Counted from the stretch's first letter, positions 45,129 through 56,845 are shown. The stretch: DNA of 64,000 nt from Enterobacteriaceae bacterium RIT691 (GCA_009668205.1 WJYM01000007.1:62001-126000); one strand, 5' to 3'. Program-made: numbers and translations. Notes: generated by a model from the letters alone, not told the origin.

Positions 45129-46604
45129 TTACTCGAATTCATTCCAGGAACGGCCATCGCGGGTAATCATCGCGACAGAAGCCACAGGTCCCCAGGTACC
45201 CGCCTGATACGGTTTTGGCGCATCCTGATCGGCCGCCCAGGCTTCGGTAATGGAGTCGACCCATTTCCAGGCTTCTTCCACTTCATCACGACGCACGAAC
45301 AGTGCCTGAATACCGCGCATGGTTTCCAGCAGCAGACGTTCGTAAGCATCCGCCAGATGCGTTTCGTTGAAGGTTTCCGAGTAGCTCAGATCCAGTTTGG
45401 TGGTCTGCAGGTTATGCTTGTGATCCAGACCCGGCACTTTGTTGAGGATCTGAATGTCCACGCCTTCGTCTGGCTGCAGACGAATGGTCAGTTTGTTCTG
45501 TGGCAGTTCCTGCCAGGACTCTTTAAACAGGTTGAGTTCTGGGGTTTTGAAGTAAACGACAACTTCGGAACATTTGGTCGGCAGACGCTTACCGGTACGC
45601 AGATAGAACGGAACACCCGCCCAGCGCCAGTCGTCGATATCCACACGAATCGCCACGAAGGTTTCGGTGTTGCTGCTCTTATTCGCGCCTTCTTCTTCCA
45701 GATAGCCCGGCACTTTTTTGCCCTGGGCAAAACCGGCGGTGTACTGGCCACGCACGGTTTTATCGCGCACGTTTGAACGATCGATACGACGCAGGGATTT
45801 CAGCACCTTCACTTTCGCATCGCGAATGCTGTCGGCGCTCAAGTCAGACGGTGGCGACATCGCAATCATGCACAGGATTTGCAGCAGGTGGTTCTGAATC
45901 ATGTCGCGCATCTGCCCGGCCTGATCGAAGTAACCCCAGCGCCCTTCGATACCCACTTCTTCTGCCACGGTAATTTCCACGTGGTCGATAGTGCGGGAAT
46001 CCCAGTTGTTGACGAACAGTGAGTTGGCGAAACGCAGCGCCAGCAGGTTCAGCACCGTTTCTTTACCCAGATAGTGGTCGATACGGTAAACCTGGCACTC
46101 TTCGAAGTATTCACCAACCTGGTCGTTGATTTCACGGGACGTTGCCAGGGAAGTTCCCAGCGGTTTTTCCATCACCACGCGCGCCGGTTTAGCGTTGAGT
46201 TTCGCTTCCCCCAGGCCTTTACAGATAGCACCAAAAGTGCTCGGCGGCATGGCGAAATAGTTAATGGTGACGCGCTCTTTCTGATCGAGCATTTTGCCAA
46301 GGCGGCTGAAGGATTTGGTGTCGTTAACATCCAGATTGCAGAAATCAAGACGACCGCTCAGGGTGTCCCAAAGACTCTCGTCAATCTTCTCCTTCATGAA
46401 GGTTTCCAGCGCCTCACGCACCACTTTGGTGTAGGCATCTTTGTCCCAATCGGCACGCCCTACCCCAAGGATACGCGTATCCGGATGGATCTGACCCGCT
46501 TTCTCCAGTTGATACAGGGAAGGCAGCAATTTACGACGCGCCAGATCGCCTTTCGCGCCGAAAATGACCAGGTCGCATGCCTGGGCTGTTTGCGTTACCG
46601 CCAT
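45129..46604 (-). CDS. zwf: Glucose-6-phosphate 1-dehydrogenase
   Basis: First step of the oxidative pentose phosphate pathway, making 6-phosphogluconolactone and NADPH (491 residues, as in E. coli). The NADP-binding motif is [17 protein letters not shown] near the N terminus and the substrate motif RIDHYLGKE is near residue 175. GAGGAG precedes the ATG. A HexR-like box lies in the promoter, and in E. coli SoxS/MarA/Rob also activate zwf; I did not identify their site. Confidence 0.97.
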   Translation of the reverse strand: MAVTQTAQACDLVIFGAKGDLARRKLLPSLYQLEKAGQIHPDTRILGVGRADWDKDAYTKVVREALETFMKEKIDESLWDTLSGRLDFCNLDVNDTKSFSRLGKMLDQKERVTINYFAMPPSTFGAICKGLGEAKLNAKPARVVMEKPLGTSLATSREINDQVGEYFEECQVYRIDHYLGKETVLNLLALRFANSLFVNNWDSRTIDHVEITVAEEVGIEGRWGYFDQAGQMRDMIQNHLLQILCMIAMSPPSDLSADSIRDAKVKVLKSLRRIDRSNVRDKTVRGQYTAGFAQGKKVPGYLEEEGANKSSNTETFVAIRVDIDDWRWAGVPFYLRTGKRLPTKCSEVVVYFKTPELNLFKESWQELPQNKLTIRLQPDEGVDIQILNKVPGLDHKHNLQTTKLDLSYSETFNETHLADAYERLLLETMRGIQALFVRRDEVEEAWKWVDSITEAWAADQDAPKPYQAGTWGPVASVAMITRDGRSWNEFE

Positions 46605-46960
46605 GTCATTCTCCTCAGTTGGATTGCCTGGTACGTCTGCCAGGCGCTATTTGTAATTTTCTTACGCTGCACTGTACTGTGTTTACGTGCCTGCCGAAAC
46701 CCTGAACCCGTCACTATGGGCAGATAAAGGCATTTCCGGGAAAAAAAGCCGCCAGTTTCTGGGGTAATGGCCTTATTTTGTTCGGAATTTCGCCAAACCA
46801 GGAACAGTAAAAGTCGACCCTGATCATGTAATGAAAAAAAACAACGTAAATTGTCCTCTTTCCTCAGCATTGACCTGGGCACAGGGGTATATTCTCACTA
46901 AATTGCATCCCGATTTCACCCCTTAATGGAATCGCTTTCACCGATGAGCGCCCGTGCCCC
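46605..46960. other. zwf-hexR divergent intergenic region
   Basis: About 355 bases holding the promoters of two divergent genes. Near zwf there is a HexR-like box (46652-46666). Toward the hexR side lies an A-rich stretch with TGTAATGAAAA (46829 onward) that could be a second, weak HexR half-site. No gene is seen. Confidence 0.55.
46652..46666. promoter_or_regulatory. HexR-like operator of zwf
   Basis: TGTAATTTTCTTACG matches the palindromic HexR pattern TGTAATTAAATTACA at 12 of 15 positions. It lies in the zwf leader or promoter, about 48 bases from the start codon. Confidence 0.6.
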
Positions 46961-47830
46961 ATGAACATGCTGGAAAAAATCCAGACGCATCTGGAAAACC
47001 TTAGCAAATCCGAACGAAAAGTGGCGGAAATCATCCTCGCTGCCCCTTCGCAGGCGATCCATTCCAGTATCGCGACGCTGGCCCTGCAGGCTGACGTCAG
47101 CGAGCCTACCGTGAACCGTTTCTGCCGGAGTATGGAAACCCGGGGCTTTCCTGATTTTAAGCTGCATCTTGCGCAAAGTCTTGCCAACGGCACGCCGTAC
47201 GTCAATCGCAATGTCGATGAAGACGACAGCGTTGAGGCGTATACCAGTAAAATTTTCGAATCGGCGATGGCCAGTCTCGACCATGTCCGGCAGTCCCTGG
47301 AGATGGCTGCCGTCAATCGCGCGGTGGATCTCCTCACCCAGGCCAAAAAGATTGCCTTTTTTGGTCTGGGCTCCTCTGCGGCGGTCGCCCACGACGCCAT
47401 GAATAAATTTTTTCGCTTCAACGTTCCCGTGGTCTATTCCGATGACATCGTATTGCAACGCATGAGCTGTATGAACTGCAGCGAGGGTGATGTCGTGGTG
47501 CTGATATCGCACACGGGGCGGACGAAAAATCTGGTCGAACTGGCGCAGCTGGCCCGCGAAAACGACGCAATGGTGATCGCCATTACCTCCGCAGGCACCC
47601 CGCTGGCTCGCGAAGCCTCGCTGGCGCTGGCGCTCGACGTTCCGGAAGATACCGATATTTATATGCCGATGGTCTCTCGCCTGGCCCAGCTCACGCTCAT
47701 TGATGTGCTGGCAACGGGCTTTACCCTACGTCGAGGCGCGAAATTCCGGGATAACTTGAAGCGGGTCAAAGAAGCATTGAAGGAATCGCGGTTTGATAAA
47801 GAGCTGCGGCTTGGCAGTGAAAACCACTAA
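46961..47830 (+). CDS. hexR: Central carbon metabolism regulator HexR
   Basis: RpiR-family regulator (289 residues) with an N-terminal helix-turn-helix (about 1-77, ALQADVSEPTVNRFCRSM) and a C-terminal SIS sugar-phosphate domain (about 125-260, FFGLGSSAAVAHDAMNKFFRF). In relatives it binds KDPG, which releases it from DNA. Known targets include zwf, edd-eda and pykA, all present around it here. The sequence is very close to E. coli HexR. It is divergent from zwf and upstream of pykA. Confidence 0.96.
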   Translation: MNMLEKIQTHLENLSKSERKVAEIILAAPSQAIHSSIATLALQADVSEPTVNRFCRSMETRGFPDFKLHLAQSLANGTPYVNRNVDEDDSVEAYTSKIFESAMASLDHVRQSLEMAAVNRAVDLLTQAKKIAFFGLGSSAAVAHDAMNKFFRFNVPVVYSDDIVLQRMSCMNCSEGDVVVLISHTGRTKNLVELAQLARENDAMVIAITSAGTPLAREASLALALDVPEDTDIYMPMVSRLAQLTLIDVLATGFTLRRGAKFRDNLKRVKEALKESRFDKELRLGSENH

Positions 47831-47950
47831 AATTTTATAACAAGCTTGTAACCTATTTATACATTCGGTTAAGTTCCAGCATACGCATAGCGTGGGGCGC
47901 CGAATTCCTGTTCACGCAACACCAAAATTGTTTCAGCAACGGAGTATTAC

Positions 47951-49393
47951 ATGTCCAGAAGGCTTCGCAGAACCAAGATCGTGACCACGTTAGGCCCAGC
48001 TACTGACCGCGACAACAATCTCGAAAAAGTTATCGCCGCAGGCGCCAACGTGGTTCGTATGAACTTTTCTCACGGCACCGCCGAAGACCATAAGCTTCGC
48101 GCTGATAAAGTCCGCGAAATCGCGGCAAAACTGGGACGCCACGTCGCTATTCTTGGCGATCTGCAGGGTCCAAAAATTCGCGTATCCACCTTCAAAGAAG
48201 GCAAAGTGTTCCTGAACATTGGCGACAAGTTCCTGCTTGATGCCAACCTGGGTAAAGGTGAAGGCGATAAAGACAAAGTCGGTATCGACTACAAAGGCCT
48301 GCCGGCTGACGTGGTACCCGGCGACATTCTGCTGCTGGACGACGGTCGTGTGCAGCTGAAAGTACTGGAAGTTCAGGGCATGAAAGTGTTCACCGAAGTG
48401 ACCGTCGGTGGCCCGCTCTCCAACAATAAAGGCATTAACAAACTCGGCGGCGGCCTCTCTGCGGAAGCGTTGACCGAGAAAGACAAAGCCGATATCCAGA
48501 CCGCCGCGCTGATTGGCGTGGACTATCTCGCCGTCTCCTTCCCACGCTGCGGCGAAGACCTGAACTACGCTCGCCGCCTGGCGCGCGATGCAGGTTGTGA
48601 TGCCAAAATCGTTGCCAAAGTGGAACGTGCTGAAGCCGTCTGCAGTCAGGACGCGATGGATGACATCATCATGGCTTCCGACGTGGTCATGGTTGCTCGT
48701 GGCGATCTGGGTGTTGAAATTGGCGACCCTGAACTGGTCGGCATTCAGAAAGCGCTGATCCGTCGCGCCCGTCAACTGAACCGTGCGGTGATCACCGCCA
48801 CGCAGATGATGGAGTCCATGATTACCAATCCAATGCCTACCCGTGCGGAAGTGATGGACGTGGCAAACGCCGTGCTGGACGGTACCGATGCCGTCATGCT
48901 GTCTGCTGAAACCGCCGCGGGTCAGTATCCTTCGGAAACCGTAGCCGCGATGGCACGTGTGTGCCTGGGCGCGGAAAAAATCCCAAGCATTAACGTTTCC
49001 AAGCACCGTCTGGACGTGCAGTTCGATAACGTGGAAGAAGCTATCGCGATGTCAGCGATGTATGCCGCTAACCACCTGAAAGGCGTTTCAGCGATCATCA
49101 CCATGACCGAGTCTGGCCGTACCGCGCTGATGACTTCCCGCATCAGTTCTGGCCTGCCGATCTTCGCCATGTCCCGTCATGAGCGCACGCTCAACCTGAC
49201 GTCGCTGTACCGTGGCGTAACCCCGGTGCTGTTTGACAGTGCGAAAGACGGTGTTGCCGCAGCCAGCGACGCGGTAAATCTGCTGCGCGATAAAGGCTAT
49301 CTGGTTTCTGGCGATCTGGTTATCGTCACCCAGGGTGACGTGATGAGCACCGTGGGCACCACCAACACCACTCGCGTGCTGACTGTAGAGTAA
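47951..49393 (+). CDS. pykA: Pyruvate kinase II
   Basis: AMP-activated pyruvate kinase (480 residues, as in E. coli). The active-site signature is [11 protein letters not shown], with [11 protein letters not shown] and the conserved TQMMESM; the N-terminal NFSHG loop is intact. It converts PEP and ADP to pyruvate and ATP. GGAG lies upstream of the ATG. It is followed by REP-type repeats and a bidirectional terminator. Confidence 0.97.
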   Translation: MSRRLRRTKIVTTLGPATDRDNNLEKVIAAGANVVRMNFSHGTAEDHKLRADKVREIAAKLGRHVAILGDLQGPKIRVSTFKEGKVFLNIGDKFLLDANLGKGEGDKDKVGIDYKGLPADVVPGDILLLDDGRVQLKVLEVQGMKVFTEVTVGGPLSNNKGINKLGGGLSAEALTEKDKADIQTAALIGVDYLAVSFPRCGEDLNYARRLARDAGCDAKIVAKVERAEAVCSQDAMDDIIMASDVVMVARGDLGVEIGDPELVGIQKALIRRARQLNRAVITATQMMESMITNPMPTRAEVMDVANAVLDGTDAVMLSAETAAGQYPSETVAAMARVCLGAEKIPSINVSKHRLDVQFDNVEEAIAMSAMYAANHLKGVSAIITMTESGRTALMTSRISSGLPIFAMSRHERTLNLTSLYRGVTPVLFDSAKDGVAAASDAVNLLRDKGYLVSGDLVIVTQGDVMSTVGTTNTTRVLTVE

Positions 49394-49395
49394 AA

Positions 49396-49466
49396 ATCCT
49401 GCCCGGCGGCTCTTCGGTTGCCGGGCCTGCTGTACGTCAGATGTTGTAGGTCGGGTCACCCGGCAG
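49396..49466. repeat. REP/BIME-type repeat after pykA
   Basis: GCCCGGCGGC...GTTGCCGGGC and, after a CTGTACGTCAGATGTTGTAGG spacer, GTCGGGTCACCCGGC. It is the same class as the purT-eda repeat, and the two share the linker sequence ACGTCAGAT.TTGTAGG. Confidence 0.75.
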
Positions 49467-49471
49467 TAGTA

Positions 49472-49495
49472 AAAAAGCGCCTTTCGGCGCTTTTT
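49472..49495. terminator. Bidirectional terminator between pykA and lpxM
   Basis: AAAAAGCGCC-TTTC-GGCGCTTTTTTT has an 8-9-bp stem with A- and T-runs on both sides, between convergent genes. Confidence 0.9.
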
Positions 49496-50467
49496 TTATT
49501 TCTTCGGGAACAAATCTTTCCGCTTATAGGGCTCAATATCTCCCGCCTTACGGGTTTTCAGCAGCTTTAAGATCCAGGTGTACTGTTCGGTATGCGGGGT
49601 GACGAAAATCTCGACTTCTTCATTCATACGGCGAGCGATGGTGTTGTCATCGGCTTCCATCAGGTCATCCATCGGCGGGCGAATTTCGACCGTCAGGCGA
49701 TGCGTTTTGCCGTCGTAAACCGGGAACAGCGGGACCACGCGCGCGCGGCAGACTTTCATCAGGCGGCCAATCGCGGGAAGCGTGGCCTTGTAGGTGGCAA
49801 AGAAATCGACAAACTCGCTGTGCTCTTCGCCGTGATCCTGATCGGGCAGATAATATCCCCAGTAGCCTTCACGCACGGATTTGATAAACGGTTTGATGCC
49901 GTCATTACGCGCGTGCATACGGCCACCAAAACGGCGACGAACGGTATTCCACACGTAATCGAAAACCGGGTTCCCCTGATTGTGGAACATCGCCGCCATC
50001 TTCTGGCCTTTTGACGCCATCAGCATCGCCGGAATATCCACGCCCCAGCCGTGCGGAACCAGAAAAATCACCTTTTCATCGTTGCGCTGCATCTCTTCGA
50101 TGATCTCGATGCCTTTCCAGTCAACGCGAGGAAGGATCTTCTTAGGATCACGCAGACCCAGCTCCGCCATCATCACCATCGCCTGCGGCGCCGTGGCATA
50201 CATCTCATCAATGATGGCTTCACGTTCCGCTTCGCTTTTTTCAGGGAAGCAGTAGAAAAGATTAATCTGAGCGCGGCGGCGGGAGCTTTTTGCCAGCCGC
50301 CCCACCGTTCTGCCGAGCTTACCTAAAATAGGATCGCGAAACGTCGGCGGCGTCAGCGCAATGCCCGCAAAGGCAAACACCCCCAACCATGCGCCCCAAT
50401 AGCGAGGGTGCAAAAAGGATTTTTCGAACTGAGGAATAAATTCACTGTTATTTTTTTTCGTGTCCAT
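49496..50467 (-). CDS. lpxM: Lipid A myristoyltransferase LpxM
   Basis: Late acyltransferase that adds the last secondary acyl chain to Kdo2-lipid A, producing hexa-acyl lipid A (323 residues, as in E. coli MsbB). An N-terminal membrane anchor lies at about 30-50, and the family H-x4-D motif is present as HGWGVD with nearby FLVPHGW. The start at 50467 (MDTKKNNSEF) follows GGAACAGGC and gives the E. coli length. The gene is monocistronic with its own terminator. Confidence 0.96.
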   Translation of the reverse strand: MDTKKNNSEFIPQFEKSFLHPRYWGAWLGVFAFAGIALTPPTFRDPILGKLGRTVGRLAKSSRRRAQINLFYCFPEKSEAEREAIIDEMYATAPQAMVMMAELGLRDPKKILPRVDWKGIEIIEEMQRNDEKVIFLVPHGWGVDIPAMLMASKGQKMAAMFHNQGNPVFDYVWNTVRRRFGGRMHARNDGIKPFIKSVREGYWGYYLPDQDHGEEHSEFVDFFATYKATLPAIGRLMKVCRARVVPLFPVYDGKTHRLTVEIRPPMDDLMEADDNTIARRMNEEVEIFVTPHTEQYTWILKLLKTRKAGDIEPYKRKDLFPKK

Positions 50468-50541
50468 GCCTGTTCCAGAGTCGTGCCGGAAAAAGAGAAT
50501 CATGAGGATAGTTTAGCGATGCGCCAGACTTCACACAAAAG

Positions 50542-50571
50542 AAAAAGCCGACACGCAGAACGTGTCGGCCT
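50542..50571 (-). terminator. Rho-independent terminator of mepM
   Basis: On the minus strand GCCGACACG / CGTGTCGGC with loop TTCTG is followed by TTTTTCTTTT, just past the mepM stop codon. Confidence 0.88.
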
Positions 50572-50585
50572 TGAAAGGTCAGCAA

Positions 50586-51905
50586 TTAGTCAACGCGAAG
50601 CTGTGGGACAACTTCTTTAACCTGTGCCAGATAATCACGACGATCGGATCCCGACAGGCCTTCCGTCCGTGGCAGTTTCGCGGTCAGTGGGTTCACCGCC
50701 TGCTGGTTGATCCACACTTCATAGTGCAGGTGCGGGCCGGTAGAACGTCCGGTATTGCCGGAAAGCGCTATACGGTCACCCCGTTTCACTTTCTGCCCTT
50801 CTTTCACCAGCAGCTTACGCAGGTGCATATAGCGCGTGGTATAGGTGCGTCCATGGCGCAGCGCAACATAGTAGCCTGCTGCCCCACTGCGTTTTGCCAC
50901 CACCACTTCACCATCACCGACAGCCAGTACTGGCGTACCCTGTGGCATAGCAAAATCGACGCCACGGTGCGGCGCAACTCGCCCTGTCACCGGATTCAGG
51001 CGGCGCGGATTGAAGTTAGAGGAAACGCGGAACTGACGCGCCGTGGGGAAACGCATAAAGCCTTTCGCAAGACCCGTACCATCACGATCATAGAACTTGC
51101 CGTCTTCAGCGCGAATCGCATAGTAATCTTTCCCTGCAGAACGCAGGCGCACGCCCAGCAGCTGACTCTGTTCACGTTTGCCATCCAGCATTTCGCGGGA
51201 CATCAGCACTGAGAATTCATCGCCTTTCTTCAGCTTGCGGAAATCCATCTGCCACTGCATCGCTTTAATGACTGCGCTGATTTCGTTAGTGGTCAAGCCC
51301 GCATCACGCGCACTGGAGACAAAACTTGCGCCCACGGTGCCTTTCAGCACATTGTTGACCCAGTCGCCCTGCTGCGTTTCACTGCTCATTTTGAAACCGT
51401 TTTCAACACGATCGTAGGTGCGGGTTTCACGACGAGACATTTCCCACGTCAGACGCTGCAGATCGCCATCGGCGTTCAGGGTCCAGGAGAGCTGCTGACC
51501 AATCTTCAGATTACGCAGGTCTTTGTCGACGCCAGACAGCTGGCTGATATCACCCATATCAATGCCGTACTGGTTCAATACGCTGCTGAGCGTATCGCCC
51601 GTGGAGACGACATATTCATGAACACCGGCTTCGTTATCGGTCTTATCGTCGAGTTCATCCTGTGGGATGGCTTCGTCTTCCTGTGCGGCCTGATCGATAG
51701 GCTCACTGGCTTCCGGCAACAGAGAACGGATTTCGCTTTTCTCTAACTCGATAGTTCTGACAATCGGGGCAGATTCGGGGTGGTAGACGTACGGTCGCCA
51801 GACGGCGACCGCAAGAGTAAGAACAGTAAGCGACCCGAGCATGACGCGATGGGGTCGTGGCAAATTGTTAAATGCCAGGGCGACAGAGCGGGCTATCTGT
51901 TGCAC
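50586..51905 (-). CDS. mepM: Murein DD-endopeptidase MepM
   Basis: Cleaves meso-DAP cross-links so that new strands can be inserted in peptidoglycan (439 residues; E. coli YebA 440). An N-terminal membrane helix at about 20-40 is followed by a LysM-type OapA domain (about 95-140, HEYVVSTGDTLSSVLNQYG) and an M23 peptidase domain with zinc ligands in HRGVDFA and HLHYEVW. In E. coli MepM levels are kept low by the NlpI-Prc system; prc is also in this window. It lies upstream of lpxM and downstream of znuA on the same strand. Confidence 0.96.
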   Translation of the reverse strand: MQQIARSVALAFNNLPRPHRVMLGSLTVLTLAVAVWRPYVYHPESAPIVRTIELEKSEIRSLLPEASEPIDQAAQEDEAIPQDELDDKTDNEAGVHEYVVSTGDTLSSVLNQYGIDMGDISQLSGVDKDLRNLKIGQQLSWTLNADGDLQRLTWEMSRRETRTYDRVENGFKMSSETQQGDWVNNVLKGTVGASFVSSARDAGLTTNEISAVIKAMQWQMDFRKLKKGDEFSVLMSREMLDGKREQSQLLGVRLRSAGKDYYAIRAEDGKFYDRDGTGLAKGFMRFPTARQFRVSSNFNPRRLNPVTGRVAPHRGVDFAMPQGTPVLAVGDGEVVVAKRSGAAGYYVALRHGRTYTTRYMHLRKLLVKEGQKVKRGDRIALSGNTGRSTGPHLHYEVWINQQAVNPLTAKLPRTEGLSGSDRRDYLAQVKEVVPQLRVD

Positions 51906-51920
51906 GTATTCACTTCCTCG

Positions 51921-52865
51921 TTAATCTCCTTTCAGGCAGCTCGCATACTGGTTTGCCAGTTGGGTCAAAAACGCCATATAACTGGATTTCCCCGGTTGAA
52001 TGCTGGTCCCCAGTGGATCCAACGTTCCCATTCGAACGGAGGTTCCCCGTGATACCGCTTCCACCACTGCCGGCCTGAATTGTGGCTCAGCAAAAACGCA
52101 GGTCGCTTTTTGCTCAACCAACTGTGTTCTTATGTCATGTAAACGCTGTGCACCGGGTTGGATTTCAGGGTTGACGGTAAAATGCCCCAACGAGGTCAAT
52201 CCGTAGTGTTTTTCGTAGTAGCCATAGGCGTCATGAAAAACGAAATACCCTTTCCCTTTCAACGGTGCCAGCTCGTTACCCACCTGCTTGTCAGTTGCGG
52301 CTAACTGGGCCTCAAAATCCTTCAGGTTGGCGTCTAATTTGGCTCGACTTTGCGGCATAAGTTCCACTAATTTATCGTGGATTGCAACCGCCGACAGGCG
52401 CGCTATCTCAGGGGAGAGCCACAAGTGCATGTTGTACTCACCATGATGGTGATCTTCATCACCTTTTTCACTTCCGGCGTGCTCATGGTCATGATCGTGG
52501 TCGTCATCATCCGCGCCTTTGATGAGCAGCGGTTTCACACCGGGTAATTCCGAAATAGTCACCTTTTTAGAATCAGGAAATGCGGTCGCCGTCTTGTCCA
52601 TAAATGCTTCCATCTCTGGTCCAATCCACACGACTAAGTCGGCGTTTTGTAAGCGTTTTGCATCAGAAGGACGCAGAGAATAGTCGTGTTCGGAGGCACC
52701 GTCGGGCAACAAAATTTGCGTGTCAGTCACGCCATCAGCGATAGCTGAGGCAATAAAACCAATCGGTTTCAGCGAAGCCACAACGGCGGCGTTGGCCTGC
52801 AGTGCAGTCGTACCCCATAAAGCAGTGGAAAATGCTGCGAAAAGAAGCGTCTTTTTATGTAACAT
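51921..52865 (-). CDS. znuA: Zinc-binding protein of the ZnuABC importer
   Basis: Periplasmic solute-binding protein (314 residues; E. coli 310) that delivers Zn(II) to ZnuB. A signal peptide ends near QANA. The charged His/Asp loop ([17 protein letters not shown], about 115-140) and metal-site histidines in [19 protein letters not shown] and FHDAYGYYE are present. The start at 52865 matches E. coli MLHKK; an upstream ATG ([10 protein letters not shown]) is possible, and neither has a strong ribosome-binding site. It shares a Zur box with divergent znuC. Confidence 0.95.
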   Translation of the reverse strand: MLHKKTLLFAAFSTALWGTTALQANAAVVASLKPIGFIASAIADGVTDTQILLPDGASEHDYSLRPSDAKRLQNADLVVWIGPEMEAFMDKTATAFPDSKKVTISELPGVKPLLIKGADDDDHDHDHEHAGSEKGDEDHHHGEYNMHLWLSPEIARLSAVAIHDKLVELMPQSRAKLDANLKDFEAQLAATDKQVGNELAPLKGKGYFVFHDAYGYYEKHYGLTSLGHFTVNPEIQPGAQRLHDIRTQLVEQKATCVFAEPQFRPAVVEAVSRGTSVRMGTLDPLGTSIQPGKSSYMAFLTQLANQYASCLKGD

Positions 52866-52894
52866 AATGCGTCGACTCATCGTACTGAAGAAAA

Positions 52895-52916
52895 GAAGTG
52901 TGATATTATAACATTC
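52895..52916. promoter_or_regulatory. Zur operator between znuA and znuC
   Basis: GAAGTGTGATATTATAACATTC is a close match to the enteric Zur palindrome GAAATGTTATA-TATAACATTTC. It lies midway between the divergent start codons and would shut off both when zinc is ample. Confidence 0.88.
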
Positions 52917-52943
52917 ACTGACTTGTGCAACCCCCAAATTGTC

Positions 52944-53699
52944 ATGACAAATCTCATAACGCTCGAAAATATTTCGGTCTCTTTCGGCCAGCGCCGTGTG
53001 CTGTCCGACGTTTCACTGGCATTGAAGCCAGGTAAAATTCTCACTCTGCTTGGGCCGAATGGCGCAGGCAAATCGACCCTCGTTCGCGTTGTATTAGGGC
53101 TGGTAGCGCCTGATAGCGGATCGATCAAGCGAGAGGGCAAACTGCGCATTGGTTATGTCCCGCAGAAAATACACCTTGATGCGACGTTGCCGCTGACCGT
53201 CAGCCGCTTTTTGCGTCTGCGTCCTGGCGCGCGCAAAGAGGAAATTCTGCCAGCGCTGAAACGCGTTCAGGCCGGTCATCTGTTGGATGCTCCGATGCAG
53301 AAGCTCTCCGGTGGTGAAACACAGCGAGTTTTACTGGCCCGCGCCCTGCTCAACCGACCGCAGCTGCTGGTCCTCGATGAGCCTACCCAGGGTGTCGATG
53401 TCAACGGACAAGTGGCCCTGTATGATTTAATCGATCAGCTGCGCACCGAACTCAACTGCGCGGTACTGATGGTCTCCCACGATTTACACCTGGTGATGGC
53501 CAAAACGGACGAAGTGCTGTGTCTTAACCATCATATCTGCTGCTCAGGCACCCCGGATGTGGTGTCGATGCACCCGGAATTTATCTCCATGTTTGGCCCA
53601 CGCGGCGCGCAACAGCTGGGGATCTACCGCCATCAACACAACCACCGCCACGACTTGCAGGGTCGCATTGTTTTACGCCGGGGAAATGACCGCCAATGA
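52944..53699 (+). CDS. znuC: ATPase of the ZnuABC zinc importer
   Basis: ABC ATPase (251 residues, as in E. coli). Walker [10 protein letters not shown] at 36-44, signature LSGGETQRV, Walker [13 protein letters not shown], switch His in MVSHDLH, and a His-rich C-terminal tail ([11 protein letters not shown]). The start at 52944 (MTNLITLE) matches the K-12 length; earlier in-frame starts overlap the promoter. znuB follows with an ATGA overlap. Confidence 0.97.
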   Translation: MTNLITLENISVSFGQRRVLSDVSLALKPGKILTLLGPNGAGKSTLVRVVLGLVAPDSGSIKREGKLRIGYVPQKIHLDATLPLTVSRFLRLRPGARKEEILPALKRVQAGHLLDAPMQKLSGGETQRVLLARALLNRPQLLVLDEPTQGVDVNGQVALYDLIDQLRTELNCAVLMVSHDLHLVMAKTDEVLCLNHHICCSGTPDVVSMHPEFISMFGPRGAQQLGIYRHQHNHRHDLQGRIVLRRGNDRQ

Positions 53700-54481
53700 T
53701 TGAAATACTGTTACCCGGCTGGCTGGCCGGTATGATGCTTGCCTGCGCCGCAGGCCCTTTGGGCTCGTTCGTGGTATGGCGCAGAATGTCCTATTTTGGC
53801 GACACCCTCGCCCATGCCTCTTTGCTTGGTGTCGCGTTTGGCCTGTTGCTGAACGTGAATCCTTTCTACGCGGTTATTGCTGTCACGCTGCTGCTGGCTG
53901 GCGGTCTGGTTTGGCTCGAACGTCGCCCTCACCTCGCCGTGGATACGCTGTTGGGTATCATGGCGCACAGCTCGCTGTCGCTGGGTCTGGTGGTCGTCAG
54001 CCTGATGTCCAACGTTCGGGTGGACCTGATGGCGTACCTGTTTGGCGATTTATTGGCCGTCACCCCGGCAGACCTTATCTCCATTGCGATAGGCGTTGTC
54101 ATCGTGTTAACCATTCTGCTGTGGCAATGGCGGAACCTGCTGTCGATGACCATCAGTCCCGATCTGGCGTTTGTTGATGGGGTTAAACTTCAGCGCGTAA
54201 AACTGCTGCTGATGCTCGTCACGGCGCTCACCATCGGCGTGGCCATGAAATTTGTGGGTGCGCTGATCATTACCTCTCTGCTGATTATCCCGGCGGCAAC
54301 GGCGCGTCGTTTTGCCCGTACGCCGGAGCAGATGGCGGGTATCGCGGTAGGTGTGGGAATGCTTGCGGTGACAGGAGGCCTGACGTTTTCGGCGGTCTAC
54401 GATACGCCAGCAGGGCCTTCAGTGGTGCTGTGTGCAGCCGTGCTGTTTATTCTTAGCATGACGAAAAAAGCGGCGCAGTAA
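53696..54481 (+). CDS. znuB: Permease of the ZnuABC zinc importer
   Basis: ABC-3 family membrane channel (261 residues) with about eight helices. It begins [40 protein letters not shown]-style as in E. coli and ends MTKKAAQ. Four-base overlap with znuC indicates coupled translation. Together with ZnuA and ZnuC it imports zinc under limitation, controlled by the shared Zur box. Confidence 0.97.
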   Translation: MIEILLPGWLAGMMLACAAGPLGSFVVWRRMSYFGDTLAHASLLGVAFGLLLNVNPFYAVIAVTLLLAGGLVWLERRPHLAVDTLLGIMAHSSLSLGLVVVSLMSNVRVDLMAYLFGDLLAVTPADLISIAIGVVIVLTILLWQWRNLLSMTISPDLAFVDGVKLQRVKLLLMLVTALTIGVAMKFVGALIITSLLIIPAATARRFARTPEQMAGIAVGVGMLAVTGGLTFSAVYDTPAGPSVVLCAAVLFILSMTKKAAQ

Positions 54482-54487
54482 TACCAC

Positions 54488-54514
54488 GCCCCGGCAGGAG
54501 AGTCCTGCCGGGGC
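54488..54514. terminator. Strong hairpin after znuB
   Basis: GCCCCGGCAGGA-GAG-TCCTGCCGGGGC is a perfect 12-bp stem with no T-run. It probably protects or ends the znuCB transcript. A weaker REP-like palindrome (TACCCGGTGAGCGCAGCGTCACCGGG) follows at about 54590-54616, before convergent ruvB. Confidence 0.6.
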
Positions 54515-54619
54515 TGCACCGACAAGCATTACCTGCGCAAGCACGGGAAGACGGCGTATTACGGTCAGGGCTAAGTTCGGCGCGGTAAAATACCCGGTGA
54601 GCGCAGCGTCACCGGGCAG

Positions 54620-55633
<1,014 letters not shown>

Positions 55634-55638
55634 TTACC

Positions 55639-56250
55639 TCACATCGCGGCGCGAAGCGCATCGCGGATTAGTGTTTCACTGCTGGCGTTTGGCGAGGCAA
55701 TTTTGCTCACCATACGGCTGGCTTCTTGTGGTTTATAGCCCAGCGCCACCAGCGCTGCCACCGCTTCCTGCTCGGCATCGTCGGTTGCCTGGCTTGCCGG
55801 AGAGGTTAACACCAGATCGGCTGCTGGCGTGAACAGATCGCCATGCAGACCCTTAAAGCGGTCTTTCATTTCCACCACCAGACGATCGGCCGTTTTCTTG
55901 CCGATGCCCGGCAGTTTCACCAGCGCGGCGGAATCTTCACGCTCGACGGCATTGACGAACTGCGGTGCCGACATCCCGGAGAGGATCGCCAGTGCGAGTT
56001 TAGGACCCACACCATTGGTTTTAATCAGCTCTTTAAACAGGGTACGTTCCTGTTTGTTGTTAAACCCGTACAGCAGTTGAGCATCTTCACGGACCACGAA
56101 ATGGGTGAAAATAATCGCTTCCTGCCCGGATTCCGGCAGCTCGTAAAAACAGGTCATCGGCATATGGACTTCATAGCCTACGCCACCGGTTTCAAGAAGA
56201 ACCAGCGGGGGTTGTTTTTCGATAATAATGCCTCTGAGTCTGCCGATCAC
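55639..56250 (-). CDS. ruvA: Holliday junction DNA-binding protein RuvA
   Basis: Tetrameric junction-binding subunit (203 residues) that targets RuvB to four-way DNA. An OB fold (about 1-64), two helix-hairpin-helix motifs ([17 protein letters not shown] and [19 protein letters not shown]) and a C-terminal RuvB-contact domain are all present. It heads the ruvAB operon directly below the LexA operator and terminator stem at 56293-56320. yebB, which lies between ruvC and ruvA in K-12, is absent. Confidence 0.97.
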   Translation of the reverse strand: MIGRLRGIIIEKQPPLVLLETGGVGYEVHMPMTCFYELPESGQEAIIFTHFVVREDAQLLYGFNNKQERTLFKELIKTNGVGPKLALAILSGMSAPQFVNAVEREDSAALVKLPGIGKKTADRLVVEMKDRFKGLHGDLFTPAADLVLTSPASQATDDAEQEAVAALVALGYKPQEASRMVSKIASPNASSETLIRDALRAAM

Positions 56251-56292
56251 GTGACGCTCCTGCGTTAAGAACTAATTTGAATGATCTATCAT

Positions 56293-56320
56293 AAAAAAAG
56301 GCTGGATAAATATCCAGCCC
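56293..56320 (-). promoter_or_regulatory. LexA operator of ruvAB that is also the ruvC terminator stem
   Basis: CTGGATAAATATCCAG (56302-56317) is a symmetrical LexA-type operator, close to the known E. coli ruvA SOS box CTGGATATCTATCCAG. On the minus strand the same bases, extended to GGCTGGATA/TATCCAGCC, form a hairpin followed by seven T residues, a textbook terminator four bases after the ruvC stop. Confidence 0.85.
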
Positions 56321-56323
56321 CTA

Positions 56324-56845
56324 TTATCTTAATCTGCCGCGCGCCAGATTGAGCCGCGATTCACTCATCTGCACCGCATTTTGACTGATGTGGCAATGCG
56401 TAATGGCAATGGCCAACGCATCCGCCGCATCCGCCTGCGGATTAGCGGGAAGCTTAAGCAGCGTTCGCACCATGTGCTGAACCTGCGTCTTCTCCGCACC
56501 GCCGTTACCGACAACGGTCTGTTTCACCTGACGTGCCGCATATTCAAACACCGGCAGATCCTGGTTAACCGCCGCCACAATGGCTGCGCCGCGCGCCTGC
56601 CCTAATTTCAGGGCTGAGTCGGCGTTTTTCGCCATGAAGACTTGTTCAATGGCGAAGACGTCGGGCTGGAACTGGGTGATAATTTCCGAGACGCCCGCGT
56701 AAATCAGCTTCAGGCGAGACGGCAGGTCATCAACCTTGGTGCGAATACAGCCGCTGCCAAGATAGGTTAACTGCCGTCCGACCTGACGAATGACGCCATA
56801 GCCGGTGACGCGCGAGCCCGGGTCAATACCGAGAATGATGGACAT
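56324..56845 (-). CDS. ruvC: Holliday junction resolvase RuvC
   Basis: Endonuclease (173 residues) that cuts Holliday junctions symmetrically. Acidic active-site residues are in [21 protein letters not shown] and the final [12 protein letters not shown]. The ATG at 56845 follows GGAGG by six bases; a GTG one codon earlier is unneeded. It lies 37 bases after yebC, in the aspS-nudB-yebC-ruvC direction. Confidence 0.97.
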   Translation of the reverse strand: MSIILGIDPGSRVTGYGVIRQVGRQLTYLGSGCIRTKVDDLPSRLKLIYAGVSEIITQFQPDVFAIEQVFMAKNADSALKLGQARGAAIVAAVNQDLPVFEYAARQVKQTVVGNGGAEKTQVQHMVRTLLKLPANPQADAADALAIAITHCHISQNAVQMSESRLNLARGRLR

